A stretch of 64,000 nt of DNA from NCBI GenBank assembly GCA_900541645.1, contig UQKQ01000002.1, positions 124,001-188,000 of the forward strand, given 5' to 3'. Below the pieces are notes generated by a model. The model ran no database searches, had not been told where the DNA came from, and saw only the letters and a list, made by a program, of their open reading frames with translations. How positions within the stretch are numbered: the first letter of the stretch is position 1; each line of letters opens with the position of its first letter. The DNA comes from an uncultured Collinsella sp. Its GTDB lineage: Bacteria; Actinomycetota; Coriobacteriia; Coriobacteriales; Coriobacteriaceae. Positions 1 through 9,184 of the stretch are shown in pieces. The position numbers and the translations under genes are program-made.

Positions 1-383
1 AGCGCGTTGCGATAGAGATTCGTGTCCTGATGGCACTCTTCGAGCGCGCGTACCATCGGTTCACCTGCAGGACCGCACACCATATTGATCACAGCCGTGG
101 AGTCCATGGGATTTCGCTGGCGCAGGGCCAGTTGCGACATAATACGCGCAGCCGAGGTACCGTATTCGGCAAAGTAGCGCTGCTGAAGCGTGCCGACCGG
201 CGCGCGAACGATAAAGCGGGAAACCCAAGAGCGATCGGCGGCTCGGCTCTGCGGGCTGCGGCCGTCGGCGAGCGGACGGGACGAAAGCACCAGGCCGCAC
301 AGCTCGATATGGCTCAGATGCGCCGCGCGCTTAAAGATGTCAAACATGGCCCCGCATGGGGTGAGCTCAACTTGAGATGCCAT
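1..383 (-). CDS. Hypothetical protein, 3' part beyond the window
   Basis: The reading frame opens with ATG at 383, three bases after the stop of the upstream kinase gene, and stays open to the window edge (127 codons). The visible protein starts MASQVELTPCGAMFDIFKRA and has no obvious signal peptide, membrane segment or motif I recognise. It is rich in Arg and Ala, with scattered Cys residues. The tight spacing says it is co-transcribed and probably translationally coupled with the membrane Ser/Thr kinase. It could be a kinase substrate or partner, but that is inference from position only. Confidence 0.6.
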   Translation of the reverse strand, partial: MASQVELTPCGAMFDIFKRAAHLSHIELCGLVLSSRPLADGRSPQSRAADRSWVSRFIVRAPVGTLQQRYFAEYGTSAARIMSQLALRQRNPMDSTAVINMVCGPAGEPMVRALEECHQDTNLYRNA

Positions 384-386
384 GAC

Positions 387-2231
387 CTAGGCCTCCTTGG
401 TCGTAGAAATAGAATCGGACGATACTTCGACAGGTCCGCCAAAAGTACGGGCAGCTGCGGCTCCACCGGCAAGCGGAGTCGCCATCTGGGCTTTTGTGCG
501 TCGCGGTGCCGAAACGGGAAGTTCAAAGGCAAAGCCCATCGCAAGCAAAAACCACGTAAGCGTATAGGTTGCAACCAGAGCGGCAACAAGGCCGCCCATC
601 ACGGCGCGTTGGGAAAATACGCTACATGCAGCCACAACCAGTACTGGAACCTCGCAGGCAGAAAGCGCAAGCACACCCTGCAGGAACCCCGAGCGCCGAT
701 TGCGCGCAAGTGCCCCCGCGGTAACGCCGGCTATGCCTGGCAGCGTCAACGCCAGTGCGGCAATAATACCCGGTAGCGTCCCAGACCACACGAGCGATCC
801 CAAAGTCGCCGTCACGCGAGCGCCCGACGCCAGCAGCGCGGCCGAAACCACGACCACAGCCCAAACCACGCCACAGACGACCGTCGCGCCGACCATCAGC
901 GCGCGACGAACCGCACGGCCAGACGCATCCATGGGGCACGGCGTGAGCGGCTCGCCGCGGAGCGAACGACCGACATTTTGCGCATAGTGGTCACAAAACG
1001 CCGAGAGCGCCGCCTCGACCGCCGCCGGCTCGGGACGATCTTTTTGATGGCTGGACAGACAGGCCATCACCACGTCGAACAGCTGGGCATCGACAAACGC
1101 CAGCGCATCGCGTAGCTCTTCGGAATCCGGCTCAAGCCCTAGCTGCTGGGCCTGCTCGGCCGCGGCGAGCGCCACATCGGGCTCACGACGAAGCAGCTGA
1201 GTCAAATCACAACCGGGCGCATGGGCACCAATGGGATAGTCGGGCCGCGTGTCCATCTTGAGACGGTAGGGGCTCGCGATGTCGCGCGTCTTTTTGCGCG
1301 AACCCGAGGCACCCGAAGTACTCGGCGCGGCTTCGTATGGCGCGACGCCGGCAATGAGCTCGTAAACCGTGCTTGCCGCGGCGTATACGTCAATCGCCGG
1401 CGACATACGCAAAGCGCGCAGGTCGGGAATATCGTCGGTGAGCATCTCGGGCGGGGCATAGGCAACCGTCGCGCGACGCAGCGTGGCATAGCGCTCCGTA
1501 AACGACGCCTTGCCGCCGGTACCGGCCACGGCCGACGCAGGCTCGAGCGCCAGCGACGAGCCAAAGTCGATCAGGCACAGGTCAAAGGTGCCCTCGGCAA
1601 GCTGCCGGTCAAGCGGTAGACGCGCCGTACGCACCATAATATTAGCGGGCGAGATATCGCGATGGACAAAGCCCTCGCCCACCAGGCTCATACGGCAGAG
1701 CAGATCGAACAGGTCGCGACCCAGACGCGCCGCCACAAGCGGCGACAGGCGTCCGGCATCGTCCACGGCGAGTCGCGAACGCAAGCGGGCAAGTGTCTCG
1801 CCCTCGACCCATTCCATGACAATTGCAGGCACACCGTCGACCTCGCCCCAGCCATAGAGGCGGGGAAAGCCCTTAAGGCCCGAAAGGGCGCGATGGCATT
1901 CGTATTCCTCGCGAAACGCCGCCTTGAACTTGGCGACCAGCGCCTCGTGAGCGGCATCGTCATCAAACTCATCGCGCGTCGGCAAGATGAGCTGCTTGAG
2001 TGCCACTGCCTCGCCTTGGGCGTTGACGGCACGCGTCACGCGGCCGATACCGCCACGGCGCATGGTGGCATCGTCGGCAAACAGCATCGTAAAACGACGC
2101 AGATAGGCAGGCAGTTCGTCCTGACCGAGCGCAATGGCCGGCTCAAACCCGTCGACACGCGCCAGGCGCAGGCCGACCATGGGATCGCGACCGAGCGATT
2201 GTGGCGTGGTGGATGCAAGATCGGTCATCAT
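387..2231 (-). CDS. Membrane-anchored Ser/Thr protein kinase
   Basis: A 614-residue Hanks-type kinase with the catalytic domain first. A Gly-rich loop (RRGGIGRV, near residue 60) is followed by a probable ATP-binding Lys in VALK (about 79), the catalytic loop HRDISPAN (about 190), DFG in LIDFGSS (about 222) and APPE in the activation segment. After about residue 440 come roughly four hydrophobic segments, so the kinase domain should face the cytoplasm. Its ATG overlaps the stop of the upstream gene (ATGA, 2228-2231), which implies translational coupling. It has no PASTA or other recognised sensor domain. Kinase identity is clear; substrate and signal are unknown. Confidence 0.9.
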   Translation of the reverse strand: MMTDLASTTPQSLGRDPMVGLRLARVDGFEPAIALGQDELPAYLRRFTMLFADDATMRRGGIGRVTRAVNAQGEAVALKQLILPTRDEFDDDAAHEALVAKFKAAFREEYECHRALSGLKGFPRLYGWGEVDGVPAIVMEWVEGETLARLRSRLAVDDAGRLSPLVAARLGRDLFDLLCRMSLVGEGFVHRDISPANIMVRTARLPLDRQLAEGTFDLCLIDFGSSLALEPASAVAGTGGKASFTERYATLRRATVAYAPPEMLTDDIPDLRALRMSPAIDVYAAASTVYELIAGVAPYEAAPSTSGASGSRKKTRDIASPYRLKMDTRPDYPIGAHAPGCDLTQLLRREPDVALAAAEQAQQLGLEPDSEELRDALAFVDAQLFDVVMACLSSHQKDRPEPAAVEAALSAFCDHYAQNVGRSLRGEPLTPCPMDASGRAVRRALMVGATVVCGVVWAVVVVSAALLASGARVTATLGSLVWSGTLPGIIAALALTLPGIAGVTAGALARNRRSGFLQGVLALSACEVPVLVVAACSVFSQRAVMGGLVAALVATYTLTWFLLAMGFAFELPVSAPRRTKAQMATPLAGGAAAARTFGGPVEVSSDSISTTKEA

Positions 2232-3133
2232 AGGGCAAGCGCCGCCACGTTATTGTTGAAGTTACCGAGCGCGACGTCATCATCGCCGTAATGGCCGACC
2301 CATTGACATAGGTTGGTGTAACAGCCCCACAGATTGGCATACTGCTGATACCACCTTGACCGGGGCGAGAATGTCTGACGACCGAACTCGGCTCGAATGA
2401 CAAACATCTCCCCGACCAGGCTGTCGCACGGCCTGGGATCTCCCGTAGAGTTATAGGTCGAGACCACGTCATTGGCACGAGAAACATAGCCGTCGAGCAT
2501 GTTGTACTTGGTCACAAGCCAACTGTGAATGCTCTCTTCCTCAGCAGCGGAAAGGCCGCCGGAGTTTGCATCGTTGTCAGTGTTGCCGCCCGTCGAGCCG
2601 CCGTTTCCAGGCCCTCCGGTAGAGGAACCCGACCCAGAGCCGCCGCCCGAACTCGATGAATCCGAGCCGGAGCCAGAAGTATCCGAGCTACCGGGCTTTC
2701 CGGACTGCTGGGCGTCCTGCTCCTTTTGCTGCTCGACCTTATTCACCGTTGCCGCCACGCTATTGTTGGACAATCGATCGATGATCTTGGTGTTGGTGAG
2801 CACGATGGTTTTGCCATTGGCAAGCGTGACTTCGTTGTCCGGGGCCTCGGCGCCGTCCGCATCGTCGGTGCCAAACACAATATGCCCGACCACACTTGCC
2901 CAAGCATATCCAGTCGTGGTCCCCAGGTCACTTTTGACCTCATGCCCCACGCGCGGTTCGCGTGCGGCATGCGCCTGCATCATGGACGGCACGGTCATGC
3001 CATAGGCAGAAACGCCAGCTATGACCAGCACCAGCGAGCACGATAGCAGTGCGTACGCCCGCGGCGCCAAGCCCAGTCGGCGTCGTATGCGCACCGCGGC
3101 GCCGCGCTTTGTCTGAGTGCCACCGGGCCGCAT
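2228..3133 (-). CDS. Membrane-anchored extracytoplasmic protein with Ser/Gly linker
   Basis: About 301 residues. I chose ATG 3133 because a strong GGAGGAG lies just upstream; a longer frame from 3226 would run through a terminator-like hairpin at 3156-3173. The N-terminus is basic (RIRRRLGLAPR), followed by one hydrophobic segment and then an exported region. That region contains a low-complexity Ser/Gly/Asp stretch, which looks like a flexible spacer, and a C-terminal domain with several Cys and aromatic residues (WYQQYANLWGCYTNLCQWVG). The gene overlaps the downstream kinase by four bases, so it may be the kinase's surface partner or sensor. I do not recognise a family. Confidence 0.75.
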   Translation of the reverse strand: MRPGGTQTKRGAAVRIRRRLGLAPRAYALLSCSLVLVIAGVSAYGMTVPSMMQAHAAREPRVGHEVKSDLGTTTGYAWASVVGHIVFGTDDADGAEAPDNEVTLANGKTIVLTNTKIIDRLSNNSVAATVNKVEQQKEQDAQQSGKPGSSDTSGSGSDSSSSGGGSGSGSSTGGPGNGGSTGGNTDNDANSGGLSAAEEESIHSWLVTKYNMLDGYVSRANDVVSTYNSTGDPRPCDSLVGEMFVIRAEFGRQTFSPRSRWYQQYANLWGCYTNLCQWVGHYGDDDVALGNFNNNVAALAL

Positions 3134-3155
3134 GCGTTCTCCTCCAACAAAAACA

Positions 3156-3173
3156 CGCCGCTCGGGAGCGGCG
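3156..3173 (-). terminator. Hairpin with T-run downstream of recR
   Basis: On the minus strand an 8-bp GC stem (GAGCGGCG-type arms) with a very small loop is followed by GTGTTTTTG. It lies about 200 bases after the recR stop and immediately before the Shine-Dalgarno of the next gene. It could end the dnaX-ybaB-recR transcript or attenuate the kinase operon. Confidence 0.5.
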
Positions 3174-3378
3174 CATTCATTCGAATCCATATTTGAGTGT
3201 ATCAGCGAACCAAAAAGGTTGCGCAACGAATGGACAAATTAAGGATGCGAGCGGAAGCGTCCATGCGATAAGCGGATACGAAGCATCTTTGTTGCACAAC
3301 AAACTCACAGTCGCACGGGGAAATTATGACTACCCCGTGCGTCGCGAGGAAAACATACGGCAGGAGCAGGCTCGCCAC

Positions 3379-3975
3379 CTAAATCGCGCGGCGGGCCTCG
3401 ATGGCGCGGCCAAGCGTAAGCTCGTCGGCATACTCCAAGTCGCCGCCCACGGGAAGGCCGCTTGCCAGACGCGACACCTCGACGCCCAACGGCTTGATGG
3501 TACGGGCCAGATAGCTCGCCGTGGTCTCGCCCTCAATATTGGGGTTGGTGGCGATGATGACCTCGTGGATGTCCTCGTGGCCCAAGCGTGCCAGCAGCTC
3601 TCGAATGTGCAGCTGCTCGGGGCCAATCTTGTCCATGGGACTGATCACGCCGCCCAATACGTGGTAGAGGCCGTGGTAGCTGCCCGTGCGCTCGATCGCC
3701 TGGACATCGCGCGGCTCGCCCACCACGCAAATGCGAGTGGTATCGCGCATCGGGTCCTGGCAGATGGAGCACTCGTCGGCCGTGGCGTAGTTAAAGCAGC
3801 GGCTGCAAAAGTGGACCTCCTGCTTGACCTCCAGGATGGCCTCGGCCAGGCGGCGCGCCTCCTCGGCGTCGGCCTCCAACAGGTAATAGGCGATGCGCTG
3901 GGCCGACTTGGGACCAATGCCCGGCAGACGGCCCAGCTCATCGAGCAGTTTTTGCAGACTGTGGTTGGCACTCAT
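3379..3975 (-). CDS. recR: Recombination mediator protein RecR
   Basis: 198 residues, the usual RecR length. RecR works with RecO (and RecF) to load RecA on gapped DNA. The N-terminus has the helix-hairpin-helix region (LPGIGPKSAQRIAYYLL). A four-Cys zinc finger follows at about residues 57-72 (CSRC...CSIC). The Toprim domain includes RICVVGEPRDVQAIERT and GLYHVLGGVISPMDKIGP. The start at 3975 lies 13 bases after the ybaB stop and has no strong Shine-Dalgarno, which suggests coupling to ybaB translation. The dnaX-ybaB-recR order is a classic bacterial arrangement; here a small opposite-strand gene sits between dnaX and ybaB. Confidence 0.97.
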   Translation of the reverse strand: MSANHSLQKLLDELGRLPGIGPKSAQRIAYYLLEADAEEARRLAEAILEVKQEVHFCSRCFNYATADECSICQDPMRDTTRICVVGEPRDVQAIERTGSYHGLYHVLGGVISPMDKIGPEQLHIRELLARLGHEDIHEVIIATNPNIEGETTASYLARTIKPLGVEVSRLASGLPVGGDLEYADELTLGRAIEARRAI

Positions 3976-3988
3976 ATATATGCGTGTC

Positions 3989-4309
3989 TTAGAACGGCAT
4001 GCCCGGGATGTTGAGGCCGCCGGTGATGGCGCCCATCTGCTTGTTGGCGAGCTCGTTGACGCCGCGGACGGCCTCGTTGACGGCAGCCATGATCATATCC
4101 TGCAGCATATCGACGTCCTCGGGATCGAGCGCATCGGGATCGATGGTGAGGTTGACGAGCTCCATCTCGCCGTTAACGGTCACCTTGACCATGCCGCCGC
4201 CGGCAGAGGCGTCGACGGTCTGGGACTTGAGGTTCTCCTGCGCGGCGGCAAGCTGCTCCTGCATCTTGCGAGCCTGCTTCATCATCTGCTGCATGTTCAT
4301 ACCGGCCAT
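3989..4309 (-). CDS. ybaB: YbaB/EbfC family nucleoid-associated protein
   Basis: 106 residues, full length for the family. YbaB/EbfC proteins are small dimeric DNA-binding proteins thought to act with RecR or on nucleoid structure. The Met/Gln-rich N-terminal helix (MNMQQMMKQARKMQEQL) and the central VKVTVNGEMELVNLTIDPD strand motif are diagnostic. AAAGGAG precedes the ATG. It is upstream of recR in the same operon. Confidence 0.96.
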   Translation of the reverse strand: MAGMNMQQMMKQARKMQEQLAAAQENLKSQTVDASAGGGMVKVTVNGEMELVNLTIDPDALDPEDVDMLQDMIMAAVNEAVRGVNELANKQMGAITGGLNIPGMPF

Positions 4310-4649
4310 GATGGCTCCTTTACGTGCGGCCGCACGCCGAGCTGCAAGGGCAGCCGGAGCACGGCGGGACTTTCAAACTCAAAAATCGTACCACGGCGCG
4401 AGGCCAGCGAGCGGGGCGGACGTGTTACCTCAGTCGATATACATGTCCTGGAGCGCAAGCCGCACCCATAGATTATGCAAAGTTGAATAATTCGCATCTG
4501 CATAATATTTAAAGCTAAATCTTGTAGAGCCGGAATCCGACATTTAATGCGTACCACTAAATGGCTAAATGCCGAGCCACTACTCGAGGCGGCGCTCATG
4601 ACGGCGAGGTATAATTTGATTGCCATAGATAGTAATTTGGAGGTGCCCC
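4310..4649. other. Divergent intergenic region with a palindrome and a -10 box
   Basis: The 340 bases between ybaB and the opposite-strand gene hold no convincing gene. An inverted repeat with ATTATGCA / TGCATAAT arms spans 4472-4506 in an AT-rich patch. A good -10 hexamer, TATAAT, lies at 4610-4615 and would fit the plus-strand gene starting at 4650; its -35 is weak. I looked for 4.5S/SRP RNA, which can lie near dnaX, and saw no conserved core. Confidence 0.5.
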
Positions 4650-5123
4650 ATGAATGCCCCCAACGCGCTCCAAAACATCCGCTCAAAACACCCCGTTGCA
4701 TATGTGGTTCTCTATCTCTTTGTCGGCTGGGCATTGCTGGTTGTCATCACCCATGCCATAGCTTTTGGAGCAGAACTGCTGATAGCCAGCTCGGACCAGC
4801 CCGTCGTCAAATGGGAGACGACCGATGAGTGCACCGACGGAACCCGAACCGTCTACTACAACAGCCCGTCCCTCTATCAAGAGTTCAAGGTCAAGATAAA
4901 GGACTTCAAGATTGTCGATGCCGAGCTAGGCGTTTATTTGGCAATCGGAGCAACCATTAACGCCGAGCAAGTCGAGTACACGGACAGCCATGCGACGTAT
5001 CGTATCGACCTCAGCATCCTAGGCCGACCGTCACGCACCTGTCTGCTCAAATGCGACATACGCGGCACCACGTTGCACATGTCCGAAATACAGATGCGCC
5101 CGGGCAAAGAGATCTCTTCTTGA
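4650..5123 (+). CDS. Small membrane-anchored hypothetical protein
   Basis: 157 residues. GGAGG precedes the ATG. One strong transmembrane segment occupies about residues 18-45 (VAYVVLYLFVGWALLVVITH). It is followed by an approximately 110-residue, probably extracytoplasmic domain with three Cys. There are no motifs I can name. It sits between ybaB and dnaX on the opposite strand and converges on the dnaX end, with 21 bases between stops. It appears to be an insertion into the usual dnaX-ybaB-recR operon. Confidence 0.75.
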   Translation: MNAPNALQNIRSKHPVAYVVLYLFVGWALLVVITHAIAFGAELLIASSDQPVVKWETTDECTDGTRTVYYNSPSLYQEFKVKIKDFKIVDAELGVYLAIGATINAEQVEYTDSHATYRIDLSILGRPSRTCLLKCDIRGTTLHMSEIQMRPGKEISS

Positions 5124-5144
5124 GCAGCATACCCGCCCGCACGG

Positions 5145-7577
5145 TTACTCCACCGGCTTGAAGATGGTGGCCTGACCGAAGACGCTGCGGATGAGGTCTT
5201 TGGCCTCGTCCTCGGTCTGCGGGATGCTCGGGGCTGCGCCCTGATGGCCGAAGGGGCTGCCCGCACCGGGGTTGGACTCCCAGGGAGCCGCGGGGGCGTC
5301 GTCGCTTGCGGGGGCCGCGGGTGCCTCCGCAGCGGGCTTGGGCGCGGGCGTCGCACCCGGCACGTCGAACGGAGGCAGATCGTCCCCGCTCGCATCGCCA
5401 GCGAAGCCGCCGACCATGGCGTCGTCGTAGGGCACCTGCTCGGATTCCCACGGCGCGGACTGCGCGACAGGCTGAGCCTTCGGGGCAGCCGAGCGCTCGG
5501 GCGCACGGGGTGCGGGCTCGGTCGGGAGCTTACCCGTGGCAGGAGCGCCGGCGGGGTTGTCGGAGCGTAGCCAGGGTGCTTTGCCCAGGTCAGACGACTT
5601 GGGCGCGGGCGAGACGGGCTTGGGCGCGGGTGTCGGAGCAGCCGGTTTGGGTGCCGCGGGCTTAGGCGCCGACGGGGTCGATGCCGCTACCGGCGCCGCT
5701 TGCTGCTGCGGCGCGCTGGCGCTCGAGGATACAGGGGCCGCCGAGGACACGGGTTGCGGGTCCGCAGATGCCGCAGCCCGTGCAGATGGAGAATGCTCCT
5801 CATGTTGAGGAGCCGGCGTGCCACCCCCACCCAGGACATAGTCGACGGTACGACGACCGAAGACCGCGCAGACCGTCGGCAGGACCACCGACTGCGTATC
5901 GGCGCGACCGAGCATCTTAATGGCAAAAGTCGAACCCGCGGGGAACGAGACCGTGAGCTTGGAGCCGTCGTCGGCCGTGGCGCGGGCGTTGAGCAAAAGC
6001 CCTGCGTAGGAAGCCTGACGCGCCTTGACACGCTCGACAACCTCGGCCCATTTGCGCTGCAGCTCTCCGGCGTCCTCGACCGCGGAGGTCTCGGCAGCAC
6101 CGGCGGCGGCAACCTGGGCGGCGTTGTTGGACTGGGGCTTAGGTGCCGGAGCGGTGGCAGGCGCGGGGGCCGCAACGGGCTGAGGCGTCGGAGTCGGCGC
6201 AGGCTGAGCAGCCGGAACAGCAGCACCACGGTCCCAAGGCATACCGCCCTGGCGCGCGGACGTAGCAGCGGGGGCAGCGGATGCCGCCGGAGCGGCAGCA
6301 CGAGCGCCCGAAATGAGCGTCGGCTGTTGGGCAGCAGCGGGTACGGATGCTGCAGGCGCGGCGGCCTGAGCAGCAGCCACGCTCGCCGGCACCGCGGCAT
6401 TGGCAACCATGGCCTCCAGGCGTGCCACGCGCTCGGCCAATGCCTCAATCGTTAAATCAGCCTCGGGACGTGCCAGACGCGTACAGGCAATCTCGAGCAC
6501 CAGGCGCACGTCGCTCGCGCCCCTCATCTCCAGTGCGGCATCGTCGAGCACCGTCAGCACGCGGGCCAGGCGGTCGGCAGGATGCTCGCCAAAGGCAGCG
6601 GCCTCGGCAGCAAGCGCCTCGGCCTGCTCGGAGCCGCCCTCAAACAGCTCGGCACGGGCACCGGCAACGCAGGCAACGTACACGTCACGCACATGCGCTA
6701 CCAGGTCGCGCGTCAGCTCCAGCAGGTCGTTTCCTTCCTCGACCTGCGCACGGATCAGTCCATAGAGCTCGGCAACATCACGATCGGCAATGGCGCGGGA
6801 AAACTCGCCCAGAATCTGGTCCGAAACCTCGCCCAAAAGCGAGCGGGCATCGTCCGCATGCACAGCGCCGTTGCCAAAAACGCTCAGCTGTTCCAGCGTG
6901 GACAACGCGTCGCGCATGCCGCCCTTTGCATGGCGCGCCACGATGGCCAGCGCCTCGTCGTCGTAATCGAATCCCTCCTGCTCGCACACGTAGGACAGTC
7001 GATGCGCAATATCCTCGTTGCCGATGCGATGGAAATCGAAACGCTGGCAGCGTGAGAGGATGGTCTCCAGAATCTTTTGCGGGTCGGTGGTGCACAGCAC
7101 AAAGATCACGTGTGCCGGCGGCTCCTCAAGCGTCTTGAGCAGCGCGTTGAACGCCGCCGTCGTGAGCATGTGGACCTCGTCGATGATATAGATCTTGTAC
7201 TTGCCGCGCACCGGGGCAAAGTTGACGGAGTTGATGATCTCCTCGCGCACGTTGTCCACGCCGGTACGGCTTGCGGCATCGAGCTCGTAGACATCGGGGT
7301 GGTTGCCCTCGGCAATGAGCTCGCACTCCTCGCAAGTACCGTCGGGCATGCAGCCGCTTGCACCCTCGGCGCGCGCCGCCTCGGCATTGCGGCACAGCAG
7401 CGCCTTGGCCAGAATGCGCGCCATGGTGGTCTTGCCCGTGCCGCGCGGTCCGCAGAACAGGTAGGCGTGGGACAGGCGCCCCTCGGTGATGGCGTGCTCG
7501 AGCGTCGAGACGATATGCTGCTGGCCCACCACGGAGTCGAAGGTGAGCGGGCGATACTTTCGGTACAACGATTCCAT
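5145..7577 (-). CDS. dnaX: DNA polymerase III subunits gamma/tau
   Basis: 810 residues from ATG 7577, chosen for the GGGGGAG just upstream and because it gives the canonical MESLYRKYRPLTFDSVVGQ start; a longer frame upstream lacks family sequence. This is the clamp-loader ATPase: Walker A GPRGTGKTTMARILAKAL, a Cys zinc module (CRN...CMPDGTCEEC), Walker B with IIDEVHML, and the sensor/Arg-finger region LSRCQRFDFHRI. Residues from about 400 onward include long Ala/Pro-rich linkers typical of actinobacterial tau, with a tail domain at the end. I saw no clear programmed frameshift for a separate gamma form. Confidence 0.97.
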   Translation of the reverse strand: MESLYRKYRPLTFDSVVGQQHIVSTLEHAITEGRLSHAYLFCGPRGTGKTTMARILAKALLCRNAEAARAEGASGCMPDGTCEECELIAEGNHPDVYELDAASRTGVDNVREEIINSVNFAPVRGKYKIYIIDEVHMLTTAAFNALLKTLEEPPAHVIFVLCTTDPQKILETILSRCQRFDFHRIGNEDIAHRLSYVCEQEGFDYDDEALAIVARHAKGGMRDALSTLEQLSVFGNGAVHADDARSLLGEVSDQILGEFSRAIADRDVAELYGLIRAQVEEGNDLLELTRDLVAHVRDVYVACVAGARAELFEGGSEQAEALAAEAAAFGEHPADRLARVLTVLDDAALEMRGASDVRLVLEIACTRLARPEADLTIEALAERVARLEAMVANAAVPASVAAAQAAAPAASVPAAAQQPTLISGARAAAPAASAAPAATSARQGGMPWDRGAAVPAAQPAPTPTPQPVAAPAPATAPAPKPQSNNAAQVAAAGAAETSAVEDAGELQRKWAEVVERVKARQASYAGLLLNARATADDGSKLTVSFPAGSTFAIKMLGRADTQSVVLPTVCAVFGRRTVDYVLGGGGTPAPQHEEHSPSARAAASADPQPVSSAAPVSSSASAPQQQAAPVAASTPSAPKPAAPKPAAPTPAPKPVSPAPKSSDLGKAPWLRSDNPAGAPATGKLPTEPAPRAPERSAAPKAQPVAQSAPWESEQVPYDDAMVGGFAGDASGDDLPPFDVPGATPAPKPAAEAPAAPASDDAPAAPWESNPGAGSPFGHQGAAPSIPQTEDEAKDLIRSVFGQATIFKPVE

Positions 7578-7693
7578 GGGTGCTCCCCCGGGTATACTGA
7601 GTCTTGTTGCCGCGGCGGCCATGCGGTCGCACGGCATACTGCATTCCATAATAACCCGTACGGCGAGTCCGCCGCGATAGGAGTCCAAAGAGC

Positions 7694-8410
7694 ATGGCAG
7701 ACGCAGAGAGCAACCTCATTCCCTCCGAAGCAGCCGACCAGGTCGAGGTCGCGCTCGAGGCGCAGGCCGCGGCCGATGACGGCATTCTGTACCTCAACGA
7801 GTATCAGTACGAAAACGACCTCGTCACCGACTTCGCCCGCCTGGTCGCCTCGCCCAGGCGCCGTGGCTCCCTGTACGTCGCCGCCGCGATTGCCGTGCTC
7901 ATCGGCATCGGCATGCTGGTGGCCGGCGGCAGCTGGATCAAGTTCGGCGTCGTGCTGATCGTGTTCGGCGCCTTTTTGGCCTGGTGGAGCAAAAATCTGC
8001 ACCATACGCTCGCGCGCGACTTTATCGACGCCGTTGAGGCCGACGAGTCCATGGGTGGCCGCTATCGCCGCGTCGCCGCCAACGAGGACGGCCTGATGGT
8101 TTGGGGCACGAGCGGCAAGTCGCAGTTCTTCCCGTTTGAAAAGCTCGACCACGTGCTCGACGGCGAGCGCATCTTTGTGGCCATGTTCGCCGACCAGGGC
8201 GTGACGATCCCTAAGGACACCTTTGTCCGCGGCGATGCCGAGCAGTTCGGTCCCTTCCTTAAGGCGCGCATCAACAAAAAACTCCGCATCGAGACCAAAC
8301 GCAAGAAGATGAAGGCAGAAAAGGCCGCTGCCGAAGCAAAACAGGGCGACAAGCCCCAGGAGACCAAGGGCAAGCAGCGCAAGCAGAAGAAGAGCAAGAA
8401 GAAGCGGTAG
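7694..8410 (+). CDS. YcxB-like membrane protein
   Basis: 238 residues starting MADAESN. An acidic N-terminus leads to two adjacent hydrophobic segments (about 58-98: SLYVAAAIAVLIGIGMLVAGG and WIKFGVVLIVFGAFLAWW). A soluble domain with FFPFEKLDHVLDGERIFVAMF resembles the YcxB-like C-terminal domain. The last 40 residues are very Lys-rich. The gene is divergent from dnaX. Family assignment is from memory of the YcxB pattern; function is unknown. Confidence 0.75.
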   Translation: MADAESNLIPSEAADQVEVALEAQAAADDGILYLNEYQYENDLVTDFARLVASPRRRGSLYVAAAIAVLIGIGMLVAGGSWIKFGVVLIVFGAFLAWWSKNLHHTLARDFIDAVEADESMGGRYRRVAANEDGLMVWGTSGKSQFFPFEKLDHVLDGERIFVAMFADQGVTIPKDTFVRGDAEQFGPFLKARINKKLRIETKRKKMKAEKAAAEAKQGDKPQETKGKQRKQKKSKKKR

Positions 8411-8438
8411 GCCGGCCGACACCGAAGGCGCCTCGTCC

Positions 8439-8478
8439 CGCGCCCGATTCCGGGCCGGGGCGCCTGGAATCGGGCGCG
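8439..8478. terminator. GC hairpin between convergent genes
   Basis: Perfect 13-bp arms (CGCGCCCGATTCC and its complement) with a 14-base loop lie between the convergent ends of the YcxB-like gene and the ABC cassette. There is no strong T-run on either side, so it is a bidirectional terminator candidate rather than a textbook one. Confidence 0.55.
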
Positions 8479-8515
8479 CGTACCGCCAATGGACCCGTTT
8501 TGCCTTGCTCTCGAG

Positions 8516-9184
8516 CTATTTCACTTCAAACCTTAAGAGCCTCCGCTCCGGCAGATCGGTCATCTTCATCGTGTAAGTCCCGGGAAATGCTTTCTCAAAA
8601 CGGACGGTCTCGTAACCTTCGAAATAGTCGTTGGTGTTCTGCATCATAAATGGGACGAGCAACTCGTTTTCTGCCCCAACCTCCACGGCAAACGCAGCAG
8701 AGCCGCCAAGGACCGGCATGGCTTGCGTTATCAGATCGGTATTGACTACAAAATCATAGTTTGGCGCAGACTCCGGAACCAGATGCCAAACATACGCTTT
8801 GATTCCACCGTCGATATTATCCCTATTTCTGACACGCATCTTTACGGCGATAACGCACGTGATGTCGGCATCCTTCAGTCTCGTTTTCGTATCCACGGTG
8901 CCATATTTTGAATAATCGTCATGTGCTCGTTTGAGATACTCGCGCGGCGTGAGCAACTCTGCCCCGTCTATGCAAAACGAATACCCATCAGTCACCACAT
9001 CCTTCGACCCCAGAAACGCTCCATCCATCGAGAGCCATTCGCCCTCCGCGTAATATTTCTCAGGAATGACCGTCCGGTTCCCGTTAACGACGCTCACCCT
9101 CATGCCCGCAAGGCCGGCAGCAGCACAGCAAAAAAGCGCGAGCGCCGATCTTCTCGTCCACAGGGTCTTCTTCATCGCGCTCAC
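8516..9184 (-). CDS. Membrane-anchored extracytoplasmic protein of the ABC cassette
   Basis: 222 residues. A basic N-terminus and one hydrophobic segment (RRSALALFCCAAAGLAG) are followed by a probable exported beta-rich domain. The Cys pair in the hydrophobic segment does not form a good lipobox. The ATG overlaps the ATPase stop (ATGA, 9181-9184), so it is the last gene of the cassette and translationally coupled. Comparable accessory proteins sit beside peptide-export or immunity ABC transporters, possibly the DUF5028 type; that comparison is memory-based. Its role, such as immunity or a transporter accessory, is inference. Confidence 0.7.
   Translation of the reverse strand: MSAMKKTLWTRRSALALFCCAAAGLAGMRVSVVNGNRTVIPEKYYAEGEWLSMDGAFLGSKDVVTDGYSFCIDGAELLTPREYLKRAHDDYSKYGTVDTKTRLKDADITCVIAVKMRVRNRDNIDGGIKAYVWHLVPESAPNYDFVVNTDLITQAMPVLGGSAAFAVEVGAENELLVPFMMQNTNDYFEGYETVRFEKAFPGTYTMKMTDLPERRLLRFEVK

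Noticed and set aside
4310..4649. 4.5S (SRP) RNA gene near dnaX
   Set aside because: The conserved GGAAGGAAGCAG-type core is absent on both strands.
5145..7577. Programmed frameshift in dnaX producing gamma
   Set aside because: No A6-type slippery heptamer followed by a stem was found at the expected domain boundary.
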